Assembly: GCF_002573715.1 (NCBI RefSeq)
Contig: NZ_PDHM01000016.1
Span: forward strand, 413,649 to 477,648
Source: Paenibacillus sp. EZ-K15
GTDB taxonomy: Bacteria; Bacillota; Bacilli; Paenibacillales; Paenibacillaceae
DNA: 64,000 nucleotides
Direction of reading: 5' to 3'
Shown here: piece after piece, positions 18,089-27,044 of the stretch
Layout of the letters: each line of letters opens with the position of its first letter
How positions within the stretch are numbered: position 1 is the first letter of the stretch
Program-made: the position numbers and the translations under genes
The notes under the pieces: generated by a model
What the model was told of the DNA's origin: nothing
The model's input: the letters and a program-made list of their open reading frames with translations, nothing else
Database searches by the model: none

Positions 18089-19416
18089 TCGTGGACGACG
18101 AACCTGTCATCGTTAACGGCTTGGTTCAGCTTTTTCAGGAGCAAACGCAATTGGAACTGGACGTATGCAAAGCTTATTCCGCCAAGGAAGCGCTGGAGAT
18201 TGCCAGGAGAGTGAAGCTGGACATCCTGGTCAGCGATATACGAATGCCCCAAAAGAACGGGCTGCAGCTGATTGATGAAATTACATACTATTGGCCGCTT
18301 TGCCGAATCATTTTCCTGACCGGTTATAGTGAATTTGATTATGTGCATGAAGCACTGCGCAAAAACGTGGATAACTACATCCTGAAGACCGAAGGAATCG
18401 ATCCGATTTTCCAAGCTGTCCAAGTGGCTTCTTCTAAACTTGATGAGGAAAACCGTCGCAGAATACAGGCGGAAAAGGCAAAAGTGCATTTTCAAATCGC
18501 CGAACCTCTGCTGAAACGGGAGCTGATACGAAAGGTATTGAATGGAGAAGCCGCCCGTTCTCTGCTGTCCGAGTCCCGTTATGAAGAAGTGGAGTTCTGC
18601 ATCGATGTAGACCAGCCGGCATTCTTTATCTTGGGAAGAATTGACGGTGCGTCGGAGACGAAAACAAAGGATGTGGCGCAAGCTGTTCAGATGACGTTTA
18701 TCAACGATTTGCCCAATTCATTTGCATGTGAGCATGCTATTCTGGACGATGCCTTACAGGTATGGCTGCTGCAGCCGGACGTGGAGCTTCGGGATCGTTT
18801 TCGCGGTGATGCGCAGGAAAATGAGCTTCATTGGCATGGGGTTATGTCTTATATGAGAGGCATCCTGGAGCTGGTTCAGAATGAATGCGAAGAACTGCTC
18901 GGCGTTTATGTTTCTTTCGGGATCTCGGGCAATCTGCATGATAAGTGGTATAGCTCGGGGCAGCAGCTTGATATTTTACGATCCATGCTGCAGAGCAGGG
19001 CTGCGTTTGGTCAAAATATGGTCATTGTGAACATCGAAAAGGCTAAAGAGCTTGAGGAAACGAACCAAGATTATGACCGCTTCAAGCAGGATGACATGAA
19101 ATTCGACGTGATCGATCGGATCCATAAATATATCATGGAGCATTTATCCGGGGATGTCTCCTTGACCGCCATTGCGGAGGAGGTCCATTTTAACCCGTCC
19201 TATCTTTCGCGCTACTACAAGCAGCTGACAGGGCACAACCTGCTGGAGTATATCCAGGCGAAGAAGCTGGAGGGGGCGCTCCATCTGATGTTGCATACGG
19301 ATATGAAATTGCAGGAGATTGCCACTCGGCTCGGATTCGAATCTCCGTCCTATTTCACGACATTTTTCAAAAAAAAGATGGGGGTTTCCCCTCAGGAATA
19401 CCGAAATACCCAATAA
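18073..19416 (+). CDS. YesN-type response regulator (REC plus AraC HTH)
   Basis: A 447-residue regulator. The receiver domain begins MYRLLIVDDEPVIVNGL and has the phospho-acceptor Asp in LDILVSDIRMPQKNG and Lys in YILKTEG. A central linker of about 200 residues is followed by an AraC-type DNA-binding domain (LTAIAEEVHFNPSYLSRYYKQ, LQEIATRLGFESPSYFTTFF, ending GVSPQEYR). It overlaps the kinase gene, so the pair is translationally coupled. The solute-binding protein gene 120 bases downstream is the likely target, as in other Lpl-type loci. Confidence 0.93.
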   Translation: MYRLLIVDDEPVIVNGLVQLFQEQTQLELDVCKAYSAKEALEIARRVKLDILVSDIRMPQKNGLQLIDEITYYWPLCRIIFLTGYSEFDYVHEALRKNVDNYILKTEGIDPIFQAVQVASSKLDEENRRRIQAEKAKVHFQIAEPLLKRELIRKVLNGEAARSLLSESRYEEVEFCIDVDQPAFFILGRIDGASETKTKDVAQAVQMTFINDLPNSFACEHAILDDALQVWLLQPDVELRDRFRGDAQENELHWHGVMSYMRGILELVQNECEELLGVYVSFGISGNLHDKWYSSGQQLDILRSMLQSRAAFGQNMVIVNIEKAKELEETNQDYDRFKQDDMKFDVIDRIHKYIMEHLSGDVSLTAIAEEVHFNPSYLSRYYKQLTGHNLLEYIQAKKLEGALHLMLHTDMKLQEIATRLGFESPSYFTTFFKKKMGVSPQEYRNTQ

Positions 19417-19451
19417 GTAAAAAAAGTGAAAGAGATGTAAAAAACTTAAAA

Positions 19452-19481
19452 TTGATAGCGCTTTCGACCAGAATCTATAAT
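19452..19481 (+). promoter_or_regulatory. Promoter with an overlapping cre-like (CcpA) site
   Basis: TTGATA (19452-19457), 18-base spacer, TATAAT (19476-19481), 54 bases before the solute-binding protein gene. TTGATAGCGCTTTCGA (19452-19467) overlaps the -35 and differs from the catabolite-responsive element consensus at about two positions, suggesting CcpA repression. Confidence 0.6.
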
Positions 19482-19535
19482 GATAGCAAGCAACACAGAT
19501 ATCAAGATTACGCCAGATAAAGGGGGAAAGCAATC

Positions 19536-21260
19536 ATGAGATGGATCAAGCTAGCGAGGATGATGTTGATTAGCACGATGACGCTTTCGGTAATGGCTGC
19601 ATGTTCGAATCAGGCAACAGAATCTGAGGGGACGCCGGACCAAACCTCTACCGAGGATACAAAAACCAATACTGCACCGCCCGACCCTCTCGGCAAATAT
19701 CCTGAAACGGTAACGGTCACGCAAGTGCTCGGCTACAATCCGCCGGAAGACCCGCGGACGCCTCAGGGGATTACACCTGAACAGAATGCTTACTTTAAAG
19801 ATCTCAAAGACATGCTCAACATTGAGGTTCAGTACAAATGGACGGTGCCTTCCAGCCAGTTCGAGCAAAAGTTTTCATTAGCCATGGCATCGGCGGACCT
19901 GCCGGATATTATGGAACTGGATCAGAAGAACTTCGAGAAGCTCAAAAAGCAAGGTATGCTTGCCGATCTTACCCAAGCTTACAACGACTACGCTTCGCCA
20001 GCACTGAAAAAATACATGGAGTCGGACGGCGGCTTTGCGATGAAGACGTTTACGTCAGAAGGAAAGCTGCTCGCGATTCCCGGATTTGAGGATCCGTTCC
20101 TGTCGACCCAACTGCTCTGGATCCGCAAGGACTGGCTCGACAACCTGAATTTGCAGCCGCCGCAAACGATGGATGAGCTGGAACAGGTTGCAAAGGCCTT
20201 CGTACAGCAGGATCCCGACCAAAACGGTAAAAATGACACATACGGTATCGCGATGCAGAAGAATCTGTTCTTCTGGGGCTTTGACCTGAGAGGTTTCTTC
20301 AATGGATTTGGCGCATACCCGTCCATTGGGGACAACCAATCGGCCTGGATTAAGGACGACAGCGGCAAGCTTATACCTGGACTCATTCAACCGGAAGTAA
20401 AGACCGCGCTGGGCAAGCTGCAGTCCTGGTACAAGGAGGGGATTCTGGATAAAGAATTTGCCTTGAAGGACGAGAACAAGTCCGTTGAAGATATTACCGC
20501 AGGCAAGGTCGGCATTTCCTACGGGGAATGGTGGTATCCGAACTGGCCATTGAATCTCAATGTCGATAAAGATCCTAAGGCAGAATGGATTGCCCTTCAG
20601 ATTCCTGGACTGGATGGACCCGGCAAGTCCATGGTCCCTAAGATCCGCAGCAACAAGCTCGTGGTCGTGAACAAAAAAATGAAGAATCCGGAAGCCGCCA
20701 TTAAGATGATCAACTTCTATATCGAGGTGGGCAACAAGAAGTACATGGATCAGAATAAAGCGGAAAAAGGATATGTATACAATTGGTTCGTTCCACGAAT
20801 TTATAATCCGGCCCAAATCGATACGATCTATACGGAAGTTAACAAAGCGCTTGACGCGAACCAATCGGAAATTACGCTGGATGACGAGAACTACAAAAAT
20901 GTGGCGGACGTCTTCAAAGCAACGAAGGATTACCTTGCAGGTAATACCGCAGATGCCTCGAAAGGCGTAAATTGGGGCCAATATTTCAGTCGGGCGGCAA
21001 AAGACGGCGGCTGGGGAACGACGCGGCAAATCAAAGAGAGTCAGGCTTATGTGAATAATGAATTCTACGGCCTTCCCACGGCAACGCAAGTGGAGAAGGG
21101 ATCCCAGCTCGATAAACTGATGCAGGAAACCTTCACCAAGATCGTCATGGGGGCTTCGCTGGATGAATTCGATAAATTCGTTCAGAGCTGGAAGTCGCTT
21201 GGCGGCGATCAGATTACGCAAGAGGTCAACGATTGGTACGGCCAGCAGAGTGCCAAATAA
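19536..21260 (+). CDS. LplA-type extracellular solute-binding lipoprotein
   Basis: A 574-residue ABC substrate-binding lipoprotein. The signal MRWIKLARMMLISTMTLSV ends in the lipobox VMAAC, followed by a Thr/Glu/Ser-rich linker. The mature part has family-1-like features such as DLPDIMELDQKNFEKLKKQG and PGFEDPFLSTQLLWIRKDWLDNL with the calcium-like loop DPDQNGKNDTYG. RBS AAAGGGGGAAAG. It heads the importer operon behind a promoter with a cre-like site. It should bind an oligosaccharide outside the membrane and deliver it to the two permeases below; no ATPase gene is nearby, so a shared MsmX-type ATPase is likely. Confidence 0.93.
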   Translation: MRWIKLARMMLISTMTLSVMAACSNQATESEGTPDQTSTEDTKTNTAPPDPLGKYPETVTVTQVLGYNPPEDPRTPQGITPEQNAYFKDLKDMLNIEVQYKWTVPSSQFEQKFSLAMASADLPDIMELDQKNFEKLKKQGMLADLTQAYNDYASPALKKYMESDGGFAMKTFTSEGKLLAIPGFEDPFLSTQLLWIRKDWLDNLNLQPPQTMDELEQVAKAFVQQDPDQNGKNDTYGIAMQKNLFFWGFDLRGFFNGFGAYPSIGDNQSAWIKDDSGKLIPGLIQPEVKTALGKLQSWYKEGILDKEFALKDENKSVEDITAGKVGISYGEWWYPNWPLNLNVDKDPKAEWIALQIPGLDGPGKSMVPKIRSNKLVVVNKKMKNPEAAIKMINFYIEVGNKKYMDQNKAEKGYVYNWFVPRIYNPAQIDTIYTEVNKALDANQSEITLDDENYKNVADVFKATKDYLAGNTADASKGVNWGQYFSRAAKDGGWGTTRQIKESQAYVNNEFYGLPTATQVEKGSQLDKLMQETFTKIVMGASLDEFDKFVQSWKSLGGDQITQEVNDWYGQQSAK

Positions 21261-21274
21261 TCTTTGAATGATGG

Positions 21275-21320
21275 AACGGGAGGATGTGCCTTTAGGAAGT
21301 TGGCAGATTCCTCCCGTTTT
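21275..21320 (+). terminator. Attenuator-like hairpin between binding protein and permease genes
   Basis: AACGGGAGGA (21275-21284) and TCCTCCCGTT (21309-21318) form a perfect 10-bp stem followed by only TT. It ends 22 bases before the permease start and likely causes partial termination or 3'-end protection, giving more binding protein than permease. Confidence 0.65.
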
Positions 21321-21342
21321 AAATGGACGGGGAGGTTCATCT

Positions 21343-22233
21343 GTGAGAACGCTAAAAAAAGAATATCTGCTGCATTTGATGTTGCTGCCTGGAGTTATCG
21401 TCACGTTGATTTATGCTTATGGACCTATGGCCGGCCTAGTGATGGCTTTTCAACAGTTTGAGCCGCTGGCCGGGTTCTTCCACTCGGATTTCGTTGGCTT
21501 TGATAATTTCCGATATGTATTTGAACTGCCCGATTTCAAGCAGGTACTGTGGAACACCATTGTCATTTCCGTATTTAAAATGATTTTATTTTTACTGGTG
21601 CCTCTGATTCTGGCACTGCTTCTCAACGAAGTCACCCGAAGATGGTTCTCGCGTTTTATCCAATCCGCCATCTTCCTGCCATTCTTTCTGTCCTGGACGG
21701 TGCTTGGCGGCGTCATCATCGAATTGTTTTCCTTGAATGGTCCGGTGAACGGGTTGCTGGGCGCACTGGATATGGAACCGATCATGTTCATGCTGGATAA
21801 CAACTGGTTCCGAGGGATCATCATCGGTTCGGACGTATGGAAAGGCATGGGCTATAACATGATTGTTATGCTCGCAGCCATAACAGGAATCCATGCAACG
21901 CTGTATGAAGCTGCTGAAGTAGACGGAGCGGGAAGATGGAAGCAGATGATTCATATCACGCTCCCGGGCATGGCACCGATCCTCATCCTGCTGGGTGTAT
22001 TAAGTCTTGGCGGCATTCTCAACGCCGGTTTCGAACAGATTCTGATTATGTACAACCCGACGGTTTATGAGGGGGCTGATGTTATCGACACCTTCGTCTA
22101 TAGACTCGGAATGTTCAGTCAGCAATTCGGACCTGCGGCTGCAGTCGGCTTCTTTAAATCCGTCATCTCTCTGGCTCTCGTGGCTGTTACGTACTATGCG
22201 GCTTATAAATATAACAATTATCGGATCTTTTAG
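21343..22233 (+). CDS. LplB-type ABC sugar permease
   Basis: A 296-residue permease with six membrane segments. GTG 21343 is chosen because GGGGAGG lies seven bases upstream; a more upstream ATG at 21268 would run through the hairpin. The EAA loop signature is visible as LYEAAEVDGAGRWKQMIHITLPGM (EAA---G near the C-terminal third). N-terminus LKKEYLLHLMLLPGVIVTLIYAYGPM is typical of LplB. It pairs with the following permease. Confidence 0.92.
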   Translation: MRTLKKEYLLHLMLLPGVIVTLIYAYGPMAGLVMAFQQFEPLAGFFHSDFVGFDNFRYVFELPDFKQVLWNTIVISVFKMILFLLVPLILALLLNEVTRRWFSRFIQSAIFLPFFLSWTVLGGVIIELFSLNGPVNGLLGALDMEPIMFMLDNNWFRGIIIGSDVWKGMGYNMIVMLAAITGIHATLYEAAEVDGAGRWKQMIHITLPGMAPILILLGVLSLGGILNAGFEQILIMYNPTVYEGADVIDTFVYRLGMFSQQFGPAAAVGFFKSVISLALVAVTYYAAYKYNNYRIF

Positions 22234-22253
22234 GCTGGAGTGGAGGTAGGAAA

Positions 22254-23141
22254 ATGCACAAACCAACGATCAGCAGAAGGCTATTTGTAATCGTGAATAC
22301 GCTGGTTCTATCCGCAATCACCTTGCTCGGTATCATTCCGTTCATTCATTTGCTCTCGATTTCGTTAAGTTCGAATACAGCGGCGATGGCAGGGGAAGTG
22401 AGGCTCTGGCCGGTCGGATTTAACCTGGATGCTTACCGGTACTTGGGCGAAAAGGTCGAGTTTTTCCGATCGTTCCGTGTCTCGCTTACCCGGGTCGTGT
22501 TGGGGACGGCAGTGAATATGTTTCTAGTATTCATCACCGCCTATCCCTTATCGAAATCCAATCATCAATTTAAGTTTCGTACACCGTACGTGTGGTTTTT
22601 TGCCATTACGATGTTTTTCGGCGGAGGCCTGATTCCCACTTACATGATCGTAAAGAATACCGGCTTGATTGACTCCGTTTGGGCTCTGATTCTCCCCGGG
22701 GCACTCAATGTATGGAACATGGTCCTGATGCTGAATTTCTTCAGAACGATCCCGAAGGAGCTGGAGGAAGCGGCAACGATTGACGGCGCCGGACACTGGA
22801 GAATATTATGGCGTATCTACCTGCCGGTATCCCTGCCGTCCATTGCAACGATCGGCTTGTTTACCATCGTGGGTCACTGGAATGCTTGGTTCGACGGTAT
22901 TCTATACTTGAATTCGCCGGATAAATATCCGCTGCAAACCTATTTGTCAACGCTCATCATGTCCATCAATTCCCAAATGACTTCAATATCGATCGAGCAG
23001 ATAAAGGCGATGGAGAATTTGAGCGAGAAAACGCTCCGGACTGCCCAAATATTCATGGGCGCGCTGCCGATCATGGTCGTGTATCCGTTCCTGCAGAAGT
23101 ATTTCGTTAAAGGGATGACGGTCGGCAGCGTCAAAGAATAA
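22254..23141 (+). CDS. LplC-type ABC sugar permease
   Basis: A 295-residue permease with six membrane segments and the EAA motif in LEEAATIDGAGHWRILWRIYLP. The C-terminus (YPFLQKYFVKGMTVGSVKE) is the standard MalG/LplC ending. ATG 22254 follows GGAGGTAGG. It lies 20 bases after the partner permease, in the same operon. Confidence 0.93.
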   Translation: MHKPTISRRLFVIVNTLVLSAITLLGIIPFIHLLSISLSSNTAAMAGEVRLWPVGFNLDAYRYLGEKVEFFRSFRVSLTRVVLGTAVNMFLVFITAYPLSKSNHQFKFRTPYVWFFAITMFFGGGLIPTYMIVKNTGLIDSVWALILPGALNVWNMVLMLNFFRTIPKELEEAATIDGAGHWRILWRIYLPVSLPSIATIGLFTIVGHWNAWFDGILYLNSPDKYPLQTYLSTLIMSINSQMTSISIEQIKAMENLSEKTLRTAQIFMGALPIMVVYPFLQKYFVKGMTVGSVKE

Positions 23142-23169
23142 TGACTTGCAAATAAAGGAGAAGAATCGG

Positions 23170-24456
23170 ATGAACAAGGTTAAGGTTGCCCTTATCGGTG
23201 CAGGACTGCGAGGCATCAACTATATGGAATATGCCCTGCTGCATCCCCATGAGCTTGAGGTGGTTGCCGTCGCGGAGCCGAATCTGCAGCGGAGGGAACA
23301 GTTTAAAGCTAGACATGGCCTTGAAGACTCGGCTTGCTTCGAGCATTGGGATGATTTCTTTGCAGGACCCAAGCTTGCGGACGCGGTATTGATTTGCACC
23401 CAGGATAAGCAGCATTTCGAACCGACGATGCGAGCCCTTGAGGCTGGTTACCATGTGCTGCTGGAGAAGCCGATGTCACCGGATCCCGAAGAGTGCATCC
23501 GGATGGGCGAGATGGCTTCGCAGGCCGGGCTGGTGTTTTCCATCTGTCACGTGCTGCGATATGCGCCGTTTTTCACGACTTTAAAGGAACTGCTGGAGCG
23601 TGAGACCATTGGCCAACTGATGTCGATCCAGCATAACGAGAACGTGGGCTATTGGCATCAGGCACACAGCTTTGTGCGGGGGAATTGGCGTCGTAAGGAA
23701 GATTCCAGTCCGATGATTCTCGCCAAGTCGTGTCATGATCTCGACATTTTGCTTTGGCTTGCCGATTCCGATTGCCTTCGGGTATCCTCTTTCGGCTCGT
23801 TAAGCCATTTTACGGCTGAGCAAGCACCGGAAGGCGCACCTAAACGCTGTTTGGACGGATGCCCGGTCTCGGATCAGTGCCTCTATTATGCGCCTGATCT
23901 ATATTTGACAGAGGATACGAATTGGCCAACGTCGGCGATCAGTGATGATATGAGTTATGAAGCCCGTTATAAGGCATTGCTGGAGGGACCATATGGCCGC
24001 TGCGTATATCATTGCGATAATGATGTTGTGGACCATCAGGTCGTCAATTTGGAATTTGCCAATAACGTAACGGTTGCGTTTACGATGAGTGCGTTTACGC
24101 GAGATGTCAGCCGCACGATCAAGCTGATGGGAACCCGTGGGGAAATCCGTGGTGCCATGGAGAAGAATGAAATTGAGATCATTCACTTTGGCAGCGGCAA
24201 GATCGAGCGAATATCATTTGAGGATAGGGGCGGGCATGTCGGCCACGGCGGCGGTGATATGCGGCTAATTAAGGATTTTTTAAGACTGGTGCAGACAGGG
24301 GGAAGCGATCAAGGGCTGACTTCGGCAAGTCGTTCCGTTCAAAGTCACCTCATGGCGTTTGCGGCTGAGCAGTCGAGAGTGGATGGAAAGGTCATCTCGA
24401 TAAAGGAATTTGAGCAGCAGTTCAGCACGCAAGTAAAAACGATGCCCGGGAAATAA
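23170..24456 (+). CDS. Gfo/Idh/MocA family oxidoreductase
   Basis: A 428-residue NAD(P)-dependent dehydrogenase. The Rossmann start is VKVALIGAGLRG, followed by the family's LLEKPMSPDPEEC (Lys of the EKP motif) and a substrate-domain HDLDIL motif. A four-cysteine patch around CLDGCPVSDQC (about residues 219-240) may bind a metal; it is seen in a subset of Paenibacillus relatives. ATG 23170 has AAAGGAG upstream; the ATG at 23146 is unsupported. It is the last gene of the importer operon and would oxidise a sugar, sugar acid or cyclitol brought in by the transporter. Confidence 0.92.
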   Translation: MNKVKVALIGAGLRGINYMEYALLHPHELEVVAVAEPNLQRREQFKARHGLEDSACFEHWDDFFAGPKLADAVLICTQDKQHFEPTMRALEAGYHVLLEKPMSPDPEECIRMGEMASQAGLVFSICHVLRYAPFFTTLKELLERETIGQLMSIQHNENVGYWHQAHSFVRGNWRRKEDSSPMILAKSCHDLDILLWLADSDCLRVSSFGSLSHFTAEQAPEGAPKRCLDGCPVSDQCLYYAPDLYLTEDTNWPTSAISDDMSYEARYKALLEGPYGRCVYHCDNDVVDHQVVNLEFANNVTVAFTMSAFTRDVSRTIKLMGTRGEIRGAMEKNEIEIIHFGSGKIERISFEDRGGHVGHGGGDMRLIKDFLRLVQTGGSDQGLTSASRSVQSHLMAFAAEQSRVDGKVISIKEFEQQFSTQVKTMPGK

Positions 24457-24467
24457 GCTGTAGATCT

Positions 24468-24501
24468 CAAGCCTGATTGCTGATGCAATCGGGCTTGTTT
24501 T
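24468..24501 (+). terminator. Terminator of the importer operon
   Basis: CAAGCCTGATTGC (24468-24480), loop TGAT, GCAATCGGGCTTG (24485-24497), then TTTTG. Confidence 0.9.
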
Positions 24502-24644
24502 GTATTCTAACAGATAAGGAAAAGACACCCTCTCGAAGAAGTCTCTAAGGCAGGATAACGCCAAGTGGCTGACTATGGTAAAATAAACCTAGAAATTTGG
24601 CCGAATTTATTGAGAGTTTGCCCTATCGATAGGAGTTGAGGATT

Positions 24645-25178
24645 TTGAGATTTCTAAAAGATGTTCAGGACACGGGGATGGGAACCTGGTACTTTGAAAT
24701 TGATAACAATGGCACGGCTTGTAGGCAGATCGTGGTTAATGAGGACGGCAGCTGCATTACATCCAACCGGAAGCACGATTCCGATCATTTCATGCTGGCG
24801 GAGCACCCTCTTGATCCGGAGGAACCCTATTATACAGAGATTAGTCAAGCAGCATTTGAGGAGCTTTGGATGGAACAGCTGCAGGCTGGCATGGAGGACT
24901 GGTATCGGACCCAACGTTTATTTCCTGTCGGCGCTAGAGTTGAAGGATTCATCGAGGCCTTTTTTCCGCAAGGCACGTTGATTAACTTGTTGGAGCCGCG
25001 GGCCGTTGGCTTGACGGACACGTCCGTTCTGAAAGCAGGCGTCCCTGCTGAATGGTTGTACCCTCGTTATCGGGTCATTGCCGAGGTATCCGGTTATGAT
25101 GAAGTAAACCAATGGGTGCTTCTTGCCCATGCTGAGCTTCTAGGAAGTCAGTTGGACGAATCTGAGCTTGGCAAGTAA
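24645..25178 (+). CDS. Hypothetical protein, unrecognised
   Basis: A 177-residue soluble protein (MRFLKDVQDTGMGTWYFEID). TTG 24645 is nine bases after AGGAG; TTG 24636 is one base from it. A central stretch, VGARVEGFIEAFFPQGTLINL, suggests an OB-like or S1-like beta barrel, and the N-terminal part resembles a small beta-sheet domain. No known family recognised. The next gene starts 32 bases downstream, so the two are probably co-transcribed. Confidence 0.6.
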   Translation: MRFLKDVQDTGMGTWYFEIDNNGTACRQIVVNEDGSCITSNRKHDSDHFMLAEHPLDPEEPYYTEISQAAFEELWMEQLQAGMEDWYRTQRLFPVGARVEGFIEAFFPQGTLINLLEPRAVGLTDTSVLKAGVPAEWLYPRYRVIAEVSGYDEVNQWVLLAHAELLGSQLDESELGK

Positions 25179-25210
25179 GAAGGAATAGAATGATCGAAAG
25201 GAGCGGTTGA

Positions 25211-25699
25211 ATGATAGGCAGCAGCGGCTGGACTGCAGGTGAGCTTGTCGTTGATGGAGAACGGGTCATTCACCCCGGTTTAACCGAAGATCCATTGCGT
25301 ACATCCAAATTTTATACCCTGTATTTTCACTCTGCCCGCTCTATGGGGAATGGCTATGAGTGGTTTTATTTTAATGAGGTTCCGTTGATGGATGAATCGG
25401 TGTTTGTGTCCATTTGCTTCCAGGCTGGCAAGCTATATACGGTAGAATTGTCCGTTCAGGGAGAGCAATTTCCGACTTCGTGGGATAACTGGACCGTTGA
25501 AGGCGAGCGGAGAAGGTACGAGAAACATAGGAACATGCTTGAGAGGGCTTTATGTTTAAAGCCGAAACATGAGCAGGAACGTCCTTATCCATATTTGGAA
25601 TACCAGATGGGATGGGGGAATATCACATCCTATCAGGATCCGCGTTCAGGATCAACGGCAATCGCGTTTTCTTTTACGTGGCGTGATAATAATAGTTAG
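25211..25699 (+). CDS. Hypothetical protein, unrecognised
   Basis: A 162-residue soluble protein with GAAAGGAGCGG upstream of ATG 25211. It is rich in aromatic residues (YEWFYFNEVPL, PYPYLEYQMGWGNI), which suggests a beta-sandwich. No domain is recognised. It follows 24645-25178 and ends in a strong terminator, so the two genes form one unit. Confidence 0.65.
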   Translation: MIGSSGWTAGELVVDGERVIHPGLTEDPLRTSKFYTLYFHSARSMGNGYEWFYFNEVPLMDESVFVSICFQAGKLYTVELSVQGEQFPTSWDNWTVEGERRRYEKHRNMLERALCLKPKHEQERPYPYLEYQMGWGNITSYQDPRSGSTAIAFSFTWRDNNS

Positions 25700-25706
25700 C
25701 CCAGGA

Positions 25707-25731
25707 AACCACGTTCATCGTGGTTTTTTTT
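25707..25731 (+). terminator. Terminator before the polyketide cluster
   Basis: AACCACG (25707-25713), loop TTCAT, CGTGGTT (25719-25725) and a T8 tail. Confidence 0.9.
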
Positions 25732-25886
25732 GCGACTTTGGACATGCGGATTAAGCCTTCGGTGTGAATTGGATATAATTTGCTAAGTTCGGGTTATCCT
25801 AATCTCAAAAGTAAGTCTTAGGACGAATTCAAAATACCCAGGAAAGGGTAATCATGTATAATTCCAAGACGATACAGGAGGTTAGC

Positions 25887-27044
25887 ATGAAACATACAAA
25901 CGGTATGTCCGATGTTGCGATTCTCGGGATGGGGACGGCATTGCCGGCACATTCGGTGGCACAGTCGGATATCGCTGAATTAATTGCCTCTACGCTGCAG
26001 GATAAACCCGATCTGGCTCGCTTTGCTCGAAGAGTATTTAGATCCTGCGGTGTCGAAACTCGTTATACCTGCGAACCCAACTACCTCGGTCCATTGGAAG
26101 AGTGCCGCTATTTGCCTTCTCATGACGAGTCAGACATCCCTACAACCGAGGAACGAATGGATACATACAAACGGGAGGGCCTCCCGCTTGGCATAGAAGC
26201 AGCCGAGCAGGCCTTGAAGGATGCAGGTATGTCGCCGGATCGAATCACGCATCTCATTACGGTCAGCTGCACGGGCCAATACCAGCCGGGTATGGATGTA
26301 CTGTTGATCCGCCATTTGGGGCTTTCTCGACGGGTTAATCGTCTGCCATTGATATTCCAGGGATGTGCTGCCGGCCTTAAAGCGATTCAAATGGCTCGGG
26401 ATGTTGTCATAGGGGCGCCGGGGTCGCAAGTATTGATTGTGTGCGTGGAGCTTTGCACCCTTCATTTTCAACCGGTCAAGGCGAGGGAGGCACTGTTTGC
26501 AGCCTCGTTTTTCGGTGATGGAGCCTCATCTTGTGTCATCGGTCATCCGGCAACGGATCATCGGCATTATTTGGAGCTTGGCTCGGGTTATTCGGTCCTG
26601 CTGCCGGATTCCACGGAGGATATGACATGGGAGGTAGGCAACACAGGCTTTGATCTTTTTTTATCCCCGCGTATTCCCAAGCTTCTCGGTATTCACCTGG
26701 AGGAAGAACTGCGTGTTCTGCTGAAGGGCGATAAGCTGCCGGAATTGTGGGCCATCCATCCTGGCGGACGGGGCATCGTGGATTCGGTGCAGGAAGTCAT
26801 GGGCCTGACCGATGAACAAACCAAATACAGCCGGGACATCTTAAGAACGGCAGGGAATCTCTCCTCCGTGACCATTTTGTTTGTGCTGAGTGCGATGCGC
26901 AAGGAGATGCAAGAGATGAATAAAGCTTCCACGGAAGGGGTAGCCATGGCCTTCGGGCCGGGCCTGACAGCGGAGCTTATGCGCTTTACCTATGTGAAGG
27001 CTTATGCGTCATCGGTTAAGGAGCAGGACCATGTCCTTCTTTAG
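25887..27044 (+). CDS. Type III polyketide synthase (chalcone synthase-like)
   Basis: A 385-residue thiolase-fold enzyme. The Cys-His-Asn triad is intact: Cys160 in LIFQGCAAGLKAI, His291 in WAIHPGGRGI and Asn324 in TAGNLSSVT. GFDLFLSPRIP is another family signature. ATG 25887 follows ACAGGAGG. It heads a three-gene operon with a methyltransferase (14-base overlap) and an FAD oxygenase-like enzyme. Relatives such as BpsA make alkylpyrones or alkylresorcinols from fatty acyl-CoA and malonyl-CoA; the starter and product here are unknown. Confidence 0.92.
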   Translation: MKHTNGMSDVAILGMGTALPAHSVAQSDIAELIASTLQDKPDLARFARRVFRSCGVETRYTCEPNYLGPLEECRYLPSHDESDIPTTEERMDTYKREGLPLGIEAAEQALKDAGMSPDRITHLITVSCTGQYQPGMDVLLIRHLGLSRRVNRLPLIFQGCAAGLKAIQMARDVVIGAPGSQVLIVCVELCTLHFQPVKAREALFAASFFGDGASSCVIGHPATDHRHYLELGSGYSVLLPDSTEDMTWEVGNTGFDLFLSPRIPKLLGIHLEEELRVLLKGDKLPELWAIHPGGRGIVDSVQEVMGLTDEQTKYSRDILRTAGNLSSVTILFVLSAMRKEMQEMNKASTEGVAMAFGPGLTAELMRFTYVKAYASSVKEQDHVLL

